Source: Duganella sp. BJB476 | GTDB taxonomy: Bacteria; Pseudomonadota; Gammaproteobacteria; Burkholderiales; Burkholderiaceae_D | NCBI RefSeq assembly: GCF_003416895.1 | Contig: NZ_QVIO01000006.1 | Span: forward strand, 248,001 to 312,000 | Length of the DNA: 64,000 bases | Direction of reading: 5' to 3' | Shown here: piece after piece, positions 18,507 to 27,207 of the stretch | How positions within the stretch are numbered: the first letter of the stretch is position 1 | Layout: each line of letters begins with the position of its first letter | Position numbers and translations under genes: made by a program | The notes under the pieces: model-generated | Told to the model about the DNA's origin: nothing | Seen by the model: only the letters and a program-made list of their open reading frames with translations | The model's database searches: none

Positions 18507-19094
18507 TCAGTGATCGTCGGTCAGCTGGTCGTATTCGCGGCGATAGCGGGGTAGACGGCGCTCCAGCGTGTTTTGCGATTGATGGTTGGCGTGTTCCACC
18601 AGCGCTAAGGCGGTGTTCAGGGCATCGCTCATCGATTTCGCGGCGACGGTCATGGCGTCGGCGGCGGACAGGGGCTGCCTGGCGGCGTGCTGTTGCAGCT
18701 GGTTGCGCAGGCGGGCGGCATTGGCCCAGTTTTTTTCGCCGGGCAGCAGTATCCACAGGTCGCGCCACGCGTTGCGGCCATCGCCTGCAATCTGCACGGC
18801 CATCTGGCGCGGTGACACGGCATCGCCCCGGAAGATGATTTCCTCGTCGACCACTTCGGCGTAGTACGACTCGCCTTCGTAGCTCATGCGCAAGCGGCTC
18901 TTTTCTGGAATGAACAGCAGCTTCCATTGATAGCCGCGCAGCGGAGCCGCCGCCGCGCGGCTGTTTTCCATCCACTCGCGGATGGCGATGATGGTCGCCT
19001 CCAGCGGCGACAGCGTGCTGCCGCTGTTGCACAGGAAATTTTCCAGTTCGGAGTATGCAGCGGGTGGCAGTTCACAGGTCCTTGCGGCATTCAT
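18507..19094 (-). CDS. Conserved hypothetical protein with a possible RAMA/DUF4357-like domain
   Basis: The product is 195 residues with no signal peptide. The central segment (about residues 65-120) has the order KSRLRMSYEGESYYAEVV, EEIIFRGDAVSPRQMA, IAGDGRNAWRDLW. That order (small barrel, then SP..A, then a GRNAW-type loop and a Trp) recalls RAMA/DUF4357 domains, which are associated with modified-DNA recognition in restriction systems. The similarity is only by eye. The N-terminal 60 residues and the C-terminal 75 residues are predicted helical (LRNQLQQHAARQ, MTVAAKSMSDALNTALALVEHANHQ). It converges with the HDAC gene, and a long inverted repeat lies just upstream of its start. No methylase or nuclease is adjacent. 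Confidence 0.65.
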   Translation of the reverse strand: MNAARTCELPPAAYSELENFLCNSGSTLSPLEATIIAIREWMENSRAAAAPLRGYQWKLLFIPEKSRLRMSYEGESYYAEVVDEEIIFRGDAVSPRQMAVQIAGDGRNAWRDLWILLPGEKNWANAARLRNQLQQHAARQPLSAADAMTVAAKSMSDALNTALALVEHANHQSQNTLERRLPRYRREYDQLTDDH

Positions 19095-19123
19095 GCTCGT
19101 TCTCCTTGCGCGTTGTGTCGTGT

Positions 19124-19201
19124 CTTGTCTCGTTCTGTCTCGTTAGACCTTGTGCGCCGCACAAAGTTCAAACGAGTCAAAACGAGACAGAACGAGACAA
19201 G
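19124..19201. repeat. Long inverted repeat with perfect 21-bp arms
   Basis: The arm at 19124-19144 (starting CTTGTCTCGTTCTG) is the exact reverse complement of 19181-19201 (ending CAGAACGAGACAAG). Between them lies a second perfect palindrome, TTGTGCG-C-CGCACAA at 19150-19164. The arms are themselves built of an 11-nt direct repeat (AACGAGACAG, AACGAGACAA, with AAACGAGTCAA and CAAACGAGCAC alongside). It lies just upstream of the 195-residue protein gene. Confidence 0.85.
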
Positions 19202-19270
19202 CAAACGAGCACGAATGCCGCACGCGCCGATTTTGGGACCCGGTGCCTATACTGGCGGCATGGAATCCGC

Positions 19271-19308
19271 CCTTAAAATGAAAACGCCCTGCCGGGCGGC
19301 AGGGCGTT
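19271..19308 (-). terminator. Rho-independent terminator of the OPT transporter gene
   Basis: AACGCCCTGCC (19283-19293) and GGCAGGGCGTT (19298-19308) form a perfect 11-bp stem with a 4-nt loop. On the minus strand it is followed by a T-rich run (TTTTCATTTTAAGG). It lies 22 nt after the OPT stop codon. Confidence 0.85.
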
Positions 19309-19330
19309 GGGTGTTGCGCGGCTTGCGGAA

Positions 19331-21316
19331 TCAGGCGGCGACGTTGCGGCCGCTCCTGGCCGACCAGCGGTACAAGCCCCACACCATGGCGATGCCGAGG
19401 ATCAGCGCGACGATCATGGCCTGCGCCTCGCTCAGCGAGTTGGCGATGGCCAGCGGCTCGCCCTTGCCGGAGACGACGATCAAGCCGGCCAGCGCGACGT
19501 TGAACAGGCTCTCGCCGACGATGAAGCCGGACATCACCAGCACGCCCAGGCGCTTGGCGGTGTCGCCGCCGACCTTGTGCTCCATCGCGCGGTCGAACAG
19601 GTAGCCGGCCACGGCGCCGATGCACACCGGCGTGATCACGGCGCTCGGCAGGTAGATCGCCAGGCCCACGCCCAGCGGCGGCAGCGAGTACTTGCCGTTG
19701 CTGGACTTCTTCAAGGCGAAGTTGATCGCCACCAGCAGCAGGCCGACCAGCGCGCCGTAGCCCAGCAGGTCCCAGCGCAGCTGGCCGCCGATGACGCCCT
19801 TGGCCAGGGTCGAAATCAGCAACGCCTGCGGCGCGGCCAGCGGCTGGTCCGAGATCGAATTGAGATTGGGCGCGCCGACAAAGCCGTTCGCATGGTTGAG
19901 CAGCTCCAGCACCGGTGGCACCACGCACGAACCGGCGACCACGCCGATCAGCAGGCCAACCTGCTGCTTCCACGGCGTGGCGTCGACCAGCTGGCCGGTC
20001 TTCAGGTCTTGCAGGTTGTCGTTGCCGATCACGGCCACGGCCAGCACCACGGTGGTCACGAACAGCGCGTAGGCAATCAGCGCCTGGGCTACTTCAGGAC
20101 CCATGATGCTGCGGCCGACCATGCCCACGCTCAGCGCGGCGCCGAGGATGGTCAGGATGGCGATGCCGGACACCGGCGAATTCGAGGAACCGATCAGGCC
20201 CGCCATGTAGCCGCAGACGGCGGCGGCGAACATGCCGGCGACCAGGATGTAGCCGATGCCGACCGCCACCAGCGGGAACGCCAACGACGCCAGCGGGCCG
20301 CCTTGCAGGAAGCTGGCCAGCAACCAGCCGGCCGGCACCATCGACAGCAGCGTGACCAGGCCGACCACGAAGATCGGCAAGTCCTGTTCGGTGCGATCGA
20401 GCACGCCGCCATTGAGCTTGGCCTTGCGGGCCGATTCCATCGCCGACTTCAGGCCGCCGAAGATAGGCTTGGCGAGGCCGGCCAGCGTGATGATCGCGGC
20501 CATGCCAATCACGCCGGCGCCCATCATGCGCACTTCCTTGGACCAGATGCCCAGCGCGTGGGTGGCGGCGTCGACGCCGGCGGCGGCCGGGCTCAGGGAG
20601 GTCATCAACGGCACCATGATGCCCCAGGCGATGACCAGGCCGGCCAGCATCGCGATGCCGACCGTGATGCCCATCAGGTGGCCGGCGCCGATCAGCGCCA
20701 GCGAGCTCGATGCGCCGATGCCGGTCGCTCCGGAGCCGGTACGGAAGTAGATCGCCACTTCGCCGGCCATCAGCTTGACGGCGGCGCCGGCGGCGAACAC
20801 CGCCGAAGCGACGCTGCCCCAGATCACGGCCCACAGGCCGGCCTTGCCTTCGGCGGCGCCGGCGCGCGAGGCCATGCCGACCTTCAGCACTTCAGCGGCG
20901 GCCACGCCTTCCGGGTAGGGCAGGTCGGACTGCGACACCAGCGCGCGGCGCAGCGGCATGGTGTACATCACGCCCAACACGCCGCCGATGGCGCAGGCGC
21001 CGAAGGTCGGCCAGAACGGCACCTTGGCCCACCAGCCTATCATCAGCAGGCCAGGCAGCACGAAGATCACCGAGGCCAGCGTGCCGGCGGCCGAGGCGAT
21101 GGTCTGGACGATGTTGTTTTCCTGGATGGTGGCATCCTTGAAGGCGCTCAGCAGCGCCATCGAGATGACGGCCGCCGGGATCGAGGTGGCGAAAGTCAGA
21201 CCCACTTTCAGTCCCAGGTAGACCTGAGCCGCCGTGAAGACCAGCGTAATCAGTATGCCCAGGATAATCCCGCGAACGGTGATTTCCTTGGGGTTGGACG
21301 GTGCAGCTATGCTCAT
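19331..21316 (-). CDS. OPT-family oligopeptide transporter
   Basis: The 661-residue polytopic inner-membrane protein has some 14-16 hydrophobic segments. It shows the bacterial OPT pattern: a first helix GIILGILITLVFTAAQVYLG, NNIVQTIASAAGTLASVIF in the second block, and LPYPEGVAAAEVLKVG, the usual substrate-path motif. Family members import oligopeptides or metal-chelate peptides by proton symport. ATG 21316 has CCGGAG at good distance; the in-frame GTG at 21325 overlaps that site and is rejected. It stands alone, ending in a clear terminator. Confidence 0.92.
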   Translation of the reverse strand: MSIAAPSNPKEITVRGIILGILITLVFTAAQVYLGLKVGLTFATSIPAAVISMALLSAFKDATIQENNIVQTIASAAGTLASVIFVLPGLLMIGWWAKVPFWPTFGACAIGGVLGVMYTMPLRRALVSQSDLPYPEGVAAAEVLKVGMASRAGAAEGKAGLWAVIWGSVASAVFAAGAAVKLMAGEVAIYFRTGSGATGIGASSSLALIGAGHLMGITVGIAMLAGLVIAWGIMVPLMTSLSPAAAGVDAATHALGIWSKEVRMMGAGVIGMAAIITLAGLAKPIFGGLKSAMESARKAKLNGGVLDRTEQDLPIFVVGLVTLLSMVPAGWLLASFLQGGPLASLAFPLVAVGIGYILVAGMFAAAVCGYMAGLIGSSNSPVSGIAILTILGAALSVGMVGRSIMGPEVAQALIAYALFVTTVVLAVAVIGNDNLQDLKTGQLVDATPWKQQVGLLIGVVAGSCVVPPVLELLNHANGFVGAPNLNSISDQPLAAPQALLISTLAKGVIGGQLRWDLLGYGALVGLLLVAINFALKKSSNGKYSLPPLGVGLAIYLPSAVITPVCIGAVAGYLFDRAMEHKVGGDTAKRLGVLVMSGFIVGESLFNVALAGLIVVSGKGEPLAIANSLSEAQAMIVALILGIAMVWGLYRWSARSGRNVAA

Positions 21317-21449
21317 CTTCAGCACTCCGGTGGAGAAATAATATTGTTTATATGGTCAGGAAAAAGGAAAAGCGCCTCATGATATCCGAAGTCTAGTCGA
21401 GCCAGCAGGTAAAATAGCGGATTGTCAGAACGATTTTGAAGGTCAGAGC

Positions 21450-22400
21450 ATGTCGATACAATGGTACCCAGGGCACATGAACGCCGCCAAGAAAAAGGCG
21501 GCCGAGCAGATGGAGAACACCGATCTGGTGATCGAGGTGGTCGACGCGCGCCTGCCCGAGGCCAGCACCAATCCGATGGTGGAGGAGCTGCGCAAGTTCC
21601 GCCAGCGTCCGTGCCTGAAGATCCTCAACAAGATCGACCTGGCCGATCCGGCCGCCACGGCGGCCTGGGTGGCCTATTACAACGCGCAGGAAGGCGTGAC
21701 CGCGTTCGCGATGACCACCAAGAAGCCGGCCGACGTCACCCGCGTGCCGGAACTGGCCAAGCAGCTGGCGCCGCACCGCGGCGTGCCGACCAAGCCGCTG
21801 CGCATCATGATCATGGGGATACCCAACGTCGGCAAGTCGACGCTGATGAACGCCCTGCTCAAGCGCAAGGTGGCCAAGGTCGGCGACGAGCCGGCGGTGA
21901 CCAAGCAGCAGCAGAAGCTTTACCTGGACAAGAACACCATCCTGGTCGACACGCCGGGCATGCTGTGGCCGAAGATCGCGCTGCCGAGCGACGGCTTGAT
22001 GCTGGCCGCCAGCCACGCGATCGGCTCGAACGCGCTGATCGAAGAGGAAGTGGCGGTGTTCCTGGCCGACGAGATGCTGAAGTACTACCCGCAGCTGCTG
22101 GTGGCGCGCTACGGCTTCAAGGACATCGAGAGCTTCGACGGCATCGCGGTGGTGGAGGGCGTGGCGGCCAAGCGCGGCTTCCGCCAGAAGGGCGGCGACC
22201 TCGATTTCGAGAAGGCGTCGCATACCTTCCTGGGCGACTACCGCAGCGGCATCCTGGGCCGCATCTCGCTGGAGACGCCGGCCAGCCGCAAGGGGCGGCT
22301 GGAGGTGCACGATGCCGAGATGGCCGTCAAGAACGCCGAGAAAGCCGCCATCGCCGCCGCCAAGGCCGCCGACTACGCCAACGGCAAGCGCGGCACCTGA
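21450..22400 (+). CDS. ylqF: Ribosome biogenesis GTPase YlqF/RbgA
   Basis: The 316-residue GTPase has the circularly permuted motif order typical of the family: G4 (NKIDL, about residue 59) precedes G1 (GIPNVGKSTL, about 126-135) and G3 (DTPGM, about 171). The start PGHM (residues 7-10) and the helical C-terminal domain match YlqF, which assists late 50S subunit assembly. The last 25 residues are Ala/Lys-rich. It is divergent from the OPT gene (133 nt) and convergent with the dioxygenase-like gene. Confidence 0.93.
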   Translation: MSIQWYPGHMNAAKKKAAEQMENTDLVIEVVDARLPEASTNPMVEELRKFRQRPCLKILNKIDLADPAATAAWVAYYNAQEGVTAFAMTTKKPADVTRVPELAKQLAPHRGVPTKPLRIMIMGIPNVGKSTLMNALLKRKVAKVGDEPAVTKQQQKLYLDKNTILVDTPGMLWPKIALPSDGLMLAASHAIGSNALIEEEVAVFLADEMLKYYPQLLVARYGFKDIESFDGIAVVEGVAAKRGFRQKGGDLDFEKASHTFLGDYRSGILGRISLETPASRKGRLEVHDAEMAVKNAEKAAIAAAKAADYANGKRGT

Positions 22401-22418
22401 GCTGGTACTAGCTGCGGA

Positions 22419-23216
22419 CTAGCCGAAGCGGAAGCTGGTCACGGCCAGCGATCCCATGAACGCTTCTTCATGGTACGGGACCGTCGCCGCGTCGTTCTCC
22501 GCCGCGCCCAAGGCCACCATCAGCGGCAGCAAATGCTCCTCGCGCGGATGCGCCATGCGCGCGGCCGGCGCCTGCTCCCATTCCAATAAGCGCGCCGCGC
22601 GCTCCTGCGGCGGCAGCGCCATGGTCGCGCGCAGCCAGCCGTCGAAGGCGTGCGAGGCCGCCGCGCCTTGGGCGTTGAAAGCGCGCAGGTTGTGGTAACT
22701 CAGCCCGCTGCCGACGATCAGCACCCCCTGCTCACGCAAGGGCGCCAGCAAACGGCCCACTTCCAGATGCGTCAAAGGATCGAGGCCGCGCTTGAGCGAC
22801 AGCTGCACGATGGGCACATCCGCATTCGGATAGATCGGGTACATGGCGCTGAAGGTGCCGTGGTCGAAGCCGCGCTGCGCGTCCAGCTGCGCCGGGAAGC
22901 CGCCCGCGTCGAGCAGCTGCCGGACCTGCGCCGCCAGCTCCGGCGAACCCGGTGCGTTGTACCGCACCTCGTAGGTATGCGGCGGGAAGCCGCCGTAGTC
23001 GTAGATCATAGTCGGCTTGGCCGACGACGACAGCATGAAATCACGTTCCTCCCAATGCGCGGTAATCACCAGCACCGCCTTCGGCGTCACGCCGAGCTGG
23101 CGCGGGATGTCGCGCAGCGAGGCGTCCAGCTGGCCGTACAGATGACCCACCTGGTCCATCATGAACGGCCACGGGCCGCCGCCGTGGGACAGGAAATAGG
23201 TTGGCAACAGATTCAT
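22419..23216 (-). CDS. DODA-type extradiol ring-cleavage dioxygenase (YgiD-like)
   Basis: The 265-residue protein starts at ATG 23216, with CCGGAG upstream. It belongs to the class III extradiol dioxygenases (4,5-DOPA dioxygenase group). The metal-site histidines are seen in SHGGG (His10), VITAHWE, FDHGTFS and GSGLSYHN. Members open catechol-type rings using Fe(II) or Zn; the natural substrate is often unknown. A perfect palindrome (AGATAGG-T-CCTATCT) lies 70 nt upstream and could be an operator. Confidence 0.88.
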   Translation of the reverse strand: MNLLPTYFLSHGGGPWPFMMDQVGHLYGQLDASLRDIPRQLGVTPKAVLVITAHWEERDFMLSSSAKPTMIYDYGGFPPHTYEVRYNAPGSPELAAQVRQLLDAGGFPAQLDAQRGFDHGTFSAMYPIYPNADVPIVQLSLKRGLDPLTHLEVGRLLAPLREQGVLIVGSGLSYHNLRAFNAQGAAASHAFDGWLRATMALPPQERAARLLEWEQAPAARMAHPREEHLLPLMVALGAAENDAATVPYHEEAFMGSLAVTSFRFG

Positions 23217-23285
23217 GGCAAAGCTCCGGTATGAGTATGACCTCACTATAAGGACCGTAGCCGTTGCAATCAATGCACGAAATGT

Positions 23286-23300
23286 AGATAGGTCCTATCT
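23286..23300. promoter_or_regulatory. Palindromic operator candidate upstream of the dioxygenase gene
   Basis: AGATAGG-T-CCTATCT has perfect 7-bp arms. It is in the region between the divergent dioxygenase gene and the B12 riboswitch. No regulator is adjacent. Confidence 0.5.
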
Positions 23301-23334
23301 AAAAAGTTAATGATCCGGGGCGCGCGCGTATAAT

Positions 23335-23560
23335 GCCGGGGTTCTGGTGCTTGCCCATGTGCTCACATGTGCAGTTAAACGGGAAACATAAGGCCGCCCG
23401 CGCCCACGGCGCGACGGCCAAGGTGTGCTGCCCCCGCAACGGTAACGCGAGGCTTTGTTCAGCCTTGCCAGCCCGGATATCGGCCAGACAGGGGGAAGCC
23501 CGCGCGGCTTCCGTACACTTCCAGCCTGCGGGGACGCGGGCGGATGTCTCTTTTGAAAAT
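23335..23560 (+). promoter_or_regulatory. Cobalamin (AdoCbl) riboswitch upstream of btuB
   Basis: The conserved cobalamin-aptamer elements occur in order: TCTGGTGC near 23343, TTAAACGGGAAACATAAGG (from 23375), CTGCCCCCGCAACGGTAA at 23428-23445 and AGCCCGGATATCGGCCA at 23470-23486. About 80 nt of expression platform run to the btuB start at 23569; no separate Shine-Dalgarno is obvious there, consistent with translational control. B12 binding should switch off btuB and btuF. Confidence 0.95.
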
Positions 23561-23568
23561 GACCTGAC

Positions 23569-25545
23569 ATGCAATCCTCCGCCTTCCAACCGCGCCTGCT
23601 GGCCGCCGCCGTCTCCCTGTGCTTTACCGCCGCCGTTCCCGCCGCCGCCCAGATCTCCGAGGTGCTCGCGCCCATCGTCATCACCGGCTCGCGCTTCGAC
23701 GCCAACGCGGCGCTGACGCCGATCGGCGCCGTCGTCATCACGGCCGAAGACATCCAGCGCGCCGGCGCCAACGACGTCAACTCCGCCATCCGCAAGGTGG
23801 GCGGCGTGTACGGCCGCCAAAGCCTGGACGGCAGCCCGGACTTCAGCCTGGACCTGCGCGGCTTCGGCACCAACAGCAGCCAGAATATGGTGATCGTGCT
23901 GGATGGCGTGCGCCTGTCGGAAAATGAACTGAGCAACGCCATCCTGTCGACCATTCCGATCGACACCGTGGACCACATCGAAATCACGCGCGGCGGCGCC
24001 AGCGTGTTGTACGGCGACGGCGCCACCGGCGGCGTGATCAACATCGTCACCAAGCGCCCGGAAAAGAACAGCCGCCGCGGCAGCGTGTTCGTCGAGGGCG
24101 GCCAGTTCCGCGCGGGCGAAGCGCGCGTTTCCGGCTTCCAGGCCTGGGACGGCTTCGCCGCCGACGCCACGCTGGACACCCAGCGCACCGACAACTACCG
24201 CGATAACAACGAATTCAAGCACACCCACTTCAGCGGCGGCGCGCAATGGTTCGACAACGCCGGCCGCGCGGGCTTCCGCTACGAAGGCGCGCGCCAGGAC
24301 ATGCGCCTTCCTGGTTCGCTGAGCGAGGACGACTACAAGGCCAATCCGCGCAAGGCCAGCACGCCCGACGATTACGCCAAGCTCGATAGCGACCGCCTCA
24401 CCGCCTTCGGCCAGCGCCGCATCGGCGCCTACGACCTGGCGGCCGACCTGTCGTACCGCAAGAAGACGGTGGAGTCGGCTTACAACTTCGGCGGCCCGCC
24501 GTCGGTCACCACCTACGATAGCAAGCAAACCCAGTTCTCGCCGCGCGTGCGTCGCCTGGGCGAGATCGGCGGCCTGCTGAACGAGATGGTGGCCGGCTTC
24601 GACTGGACCGTCTGGAACCGCACCGCCACCACCAGTGCCATGTATTCCGCAGCCGATGCGACGCAGCACTCGAAAGCCCTGTACGTCCGTGACGAACTGC
24701 GTTTCGACGCCGCCCATGAAGGCCGCGTTTCGGCCGGCGTGCGCCGCGAGATATTCAACAAAGACTTCAGCGATCCGCTGAACGGCTTTGGCAGCAAGGC
24801 CTACAAGGTGACGCAAGGCCTGAACGCGTGGGAACTGCAAGCGAGTTACGTGCCGGTGGCGCACCTGACCGTCTACGGCAAGGCCGGCCAAAGCTACCGC
24901 GTCGCCAACTCCGATGAAAACGCGCTGACGCCTGACTATAACAAGCCGCTGTTGTCGCAGCAGTCGCACGACCTGGAACTGGGCGTCAGCTATGGTGCCG
25001 CCGCGCAGAAAATCACCGGCCGCGTGTTCCGCCACAACCTGACCAATGAGATCTTCTTCGATCCGACGATCTACGCCAACACCAACCTGGCGCCGACCCG
25101 CCGCGAAGGCTTCGAGATCGACGCCGAGCAGCGCATCAACGCCGCCTGGAACCTGACCGCGCACTACCAGCACGTGGACGCCAAGTTCACCGAAGGCGTC
25201 AACAACGGCAAGGAGATGGTGCTGGTGCCGAAGAACACGCTGACCGCGCGCCTGAGCTGGACCCTGGCCAGCGGCCACACCGCCGATGTCGGCGCACAGT
25301 GGGTCGACAGCCAGCGCAACGGCGCGGACTTCGACAACAAGTGCCCGGCGCAGATCCCTTCCTACACCACGTTGGACGCGCGTTATGCCCGCAAGCTGGG
25401 CCAATGGGAGTTCGCGGTGTCGGGCCTGAACCTGGCCGACAAGCGCTACTTCTCGCAAGCCTTCAGCTGCGACAAGGGCATCCAGGGCGGCATCTACACC
25501 GCCGACGGCCGCCAGCTGAAACTGTCGGCCCGCTACGAGTTCTGA
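23569..25545 (+). CDS. btuB: TonB-dependent vitamin B12 receptor
   Basis: The 658-residue outer-membrane receptor has a signal peptide (residues 1-27, ending AAAQI), a TonB-box-like segment (IVITGSRF), a plug domain (about 40-150: ITAEDIQRAGANDVNSAI, VIVLDGVRLSENE, GGASVLYGDGATGGVINIVT) and a 22-strand barrel ending in the aromatic terminus LKLSARYEF. The preceding cobalamin riboswitch and the coupled btuF identify the substrate as cobalamin or a corrinoid. The stop shares bases with the btuF start (TGATG). Confidence 0.93.
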   Translation: MQSSAFQPRLLAAAVSLCFTAAVPAAAQISEVLAPIVITGSRFDANAALTPIGAVVITAEDIQRAGANDVNSAIRKVGGVYGRQSLDGSPDFSLDLRGFGTNSSQNMVIVLDGVRLSENELSNAILSTIPIDTVDHIEITRGGASVLYGDGATGGVINIVTKRPEKNSRRGSVFVEGGQFRAGEARVSGFQAWDGFAADATLDTQRTDNYRDNNEFKHTHFSGGAQWFDNAGRAGFRYEGARQDMRLPGSLSEDDYKANPRKASTPDDYAKLDSDRLTAFGQRRIGAYDLAADLSYRKKTVESAYNFGGPPSVTTYDSKQTQFSPRVRRLGEIGGLLNEMVAGFDWTVWNRTATTSAMYSAADATQHSKALYVRDELRFDAAHEGRVSAGVRREIFNKDFSDPLNGFGSKAYKVTQGLNAWELQASYVPVAHLTVYGKAGQSYRVANSDENALTPDYNKPLLSQQSHDLELGVSYGAAAQKITGRVFRHNLTNEIFFDPTIYANTNLAPTRREGFEIDAEQRINAAWNLTAHYQHVDAKFTEGVNNGKEMVLVPKNTLTARLSWTLASGHTADVGAQWVDSQRNGADFDNKCPAQIPSYTTLDARYARKLGQWEFAVSGLNLADKRYFSQAFSCDKGIQGGIYTADGRQLKLSARYEF

Positions 25546-26450
25546 TGCGCGCCATGACCACGACCGCTCGCCAGGCCTCGCCGCTAGTACTGGCGCTGGC
25601 GCTGGCCTGCACGGCGGCCTGCGCGCAGGCCGCCGTCACGGTGCAGGACGACGCCGGCAACAGCGTCGCCGTCGCCAAGCCGGCGCAGCGCATCATCTCG
25701 ATGGCGCCGCACATCACCGAGCTGCTGTTCGCGGCCGGTGGCGGCGAGCGCGTGGTCGGCGTAATGAACTACAGCGACTACCCGGAAGCGGCCAAGCGCA
25801 TCCCGCAGGTCGGCAGCGACGCCACCATCGACATGGAGCACGTGCTGGCGCTGCGCCCGGACCTGCTGGTGGTGTGGAAGAGCGGGAACACCGCGCGCCA
25901 GCTGGAGCAGCTGAAAAGCCTGGGCATCCCGATCTTCTACAGCGATCCGCAAAAGCTGGAGCAGGTGGCCACCAGTCTGACCCGCCTGGGCCAGCTGATG
26001 GGCACCGAGGCCGCCGCGCACAAGGCGGCGCAGGACTACCGCCAGCGGATCGCCAAGCTGTCGGCCAGCTACGCGCAACGGCCGACGGTGCGGGTGTTCT
26101 ATCAAATCTGGGAAAAGCCGATCTTCACCCTCAGCGGTGAGCACATCGTCAGCGACGCGATCCGCGTCTGCGGCGGACAGAACGTGTTCGCCGCGCTCAA
26201 GGTGCCGGCGCCCACCGTCAGCACCGAGGCGGTATTGCAGGAAAACCCGGAAGCCATCTTCGGCGGCGACCAGCACGACGCTGAATCCGGCATCAATATC
26301 TGGAAGCAGTACAAGGGCATGCTGGCGGTCCAGCGCGGCAACCTGTTCATGCTGGACGGCGAACAGCTGGTGCGCGCCACGCCGCGCATCGCCGACGGCG
26401 TCGCCATGCTGTGCGAGCGGCTGGAGACGGCGCGCCGGCGCCGGCCCTGA
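25545..26450 (+). CDS. btuF: Cobalamin ABC transporter periplasmic binding protein
   Basis: The 301-residue protein has a signal peptide (LVLALALACTAACAQAA) and the helical-backbone metal-receptor fold of the BtuF/FepB cluster: RIISMAPHITELLFAAGGG, VGVMNYSDYPEAAKRIPQVG, LALRPDLLVVW, GIPIFYSDP. It should bind B12 that BtuB delivers to the periplasm. ATG 25545 overlaps the btuB stop; an alternative ATG nine nucleotides on (25554) is possible. The permease and ATPase genes (btuC, btuD) do not follow; dsbA comes next, so the rest of the transporter must lie elsewhere. Confidence 0.9.
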   Translation: MRAMTTTARQASPLVLALALACTAACAQAAVTVQDDAGNSVAVAKPAQRIISMAPHITELLFAAGGGERVVGVMNYSDYPEAAKRIPQVGSDATIDMEHVLALRPDLLVVWKSGNTARQLEQLKSLGIPIFYSDPQKLEQVATSLTRLGQLMGTEAAAHKAAQDYRQRIAKLSASYAQRPTVRVFYQIWEKPIFTLSGEHIVSDAIRVCGGQNVFAALKVPAPTVSTEAVLQENPEAIFGGDQHDAESGINIWKQYKGMLAVQRGNLFMLDGEQLVRATPRIADGVAMLCERLETARRRRP

Positions 26451-26533
26451 GGCTTAACTCCGCCGACATTTGCACAGCGTGGAAAAGGTGGTAATCTCGC
26501 GGCGTTTGCCACTCACCTTGTTGAAGGACTGTT

Positions 26534-27199
26534 ATGCGTTTTCTGAGCCTGCTGCGCCCCCTGATTGCCACCGCCGCCTTCATGGCCGCCGCCGCCGGCG
26601 CCCATGCCGCCGATTTCAAGAACGGCGTTGACTTCACCACGCTGGACGCGGCCAGCCGCCCGGACACCGGCAAGAAGGTCGAAGTGCTGGAAGTGTTCAT
26701 GTACCACTGCCCGCATTGCAACGCGCTCGAAACGCCGCTGGCGGGCTGGGTCAAGAAGCAGGGAGACAAGATCGTGTTCCGCCGCATGCACCTGGGCGAG
26801 GATGCGCAAGCCAAGGCCTTCTTCACGCTGGAAGCGATGAACGCGCTGGGCAACGGCCTGCACGAAAAGTTCTTCCACGCCGTGCACGTCGAGCACAACC
26901 GCCTCAACACCGACCAGTCCATCCTGGACTTCGTCGTCAAGAATGGCGTCGACAAGGCCAAATATCTGGAATTTTTCAACTCCTTCGCGGTCCAAACGAA
27001 GATGAAACGTGGCGTGCAGGTGGCAAACCAGTATAAACTCGACAGTGCCCCGGCCCTGGTGATCGATGGTCACTATACGACCTCGCCAGCCATCGCCGGC
27101 CACGGCCTGGCGACGGTCCCCGAGGCGCACGCCGCCATGTTTGCGGTGATGGATAGCCTGGTTGCCAAGTCGGCCCAGGAACGCGCCGCCAAGAAGTAA
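26534..27199 (+). CDS. dsbA: Periplasmic thiol:disulfide oxidoreductase DsbA
   Basis: The 221-residue protein has a signal peptide (residues 1-26) and a thioredoxin fold with the DsbA active site Cys59-Pro-His-Cys62 in EVFMYHCPHCNALE. The helical insert and the cis-Pro region (YKLDSAPALVIDGHYTTSP) are typical. It introduces disulfides into exported proteins and is recharged by DsbB. AAGGAC precedes the ATG. A small membrane protein follows 8 nt later, likely in the same operon. Confidence 0.94.
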   Translation: MRFLSLLRPLIATAAFMAAAAGAHAADFKNGVDFTTLDAASRPDTGKKVEVLEVFMYHCPHCNALETPLAGWVKKQGDKIVFRRMHLGEDAQAKAFFTLEAMNALGNGLHEKFFHAVHVEHNRLNTDQSILDFVVKNGVDKAKYLEFFNSFAVQTKMKRGVQVANQYKLDSAPALVIDGHYTTSPAIAGHGLATVPEAHAAMFAVMDSLVAKSAQERAAKK

Positions 27200-27207
27200 G
27201 GAACGAT

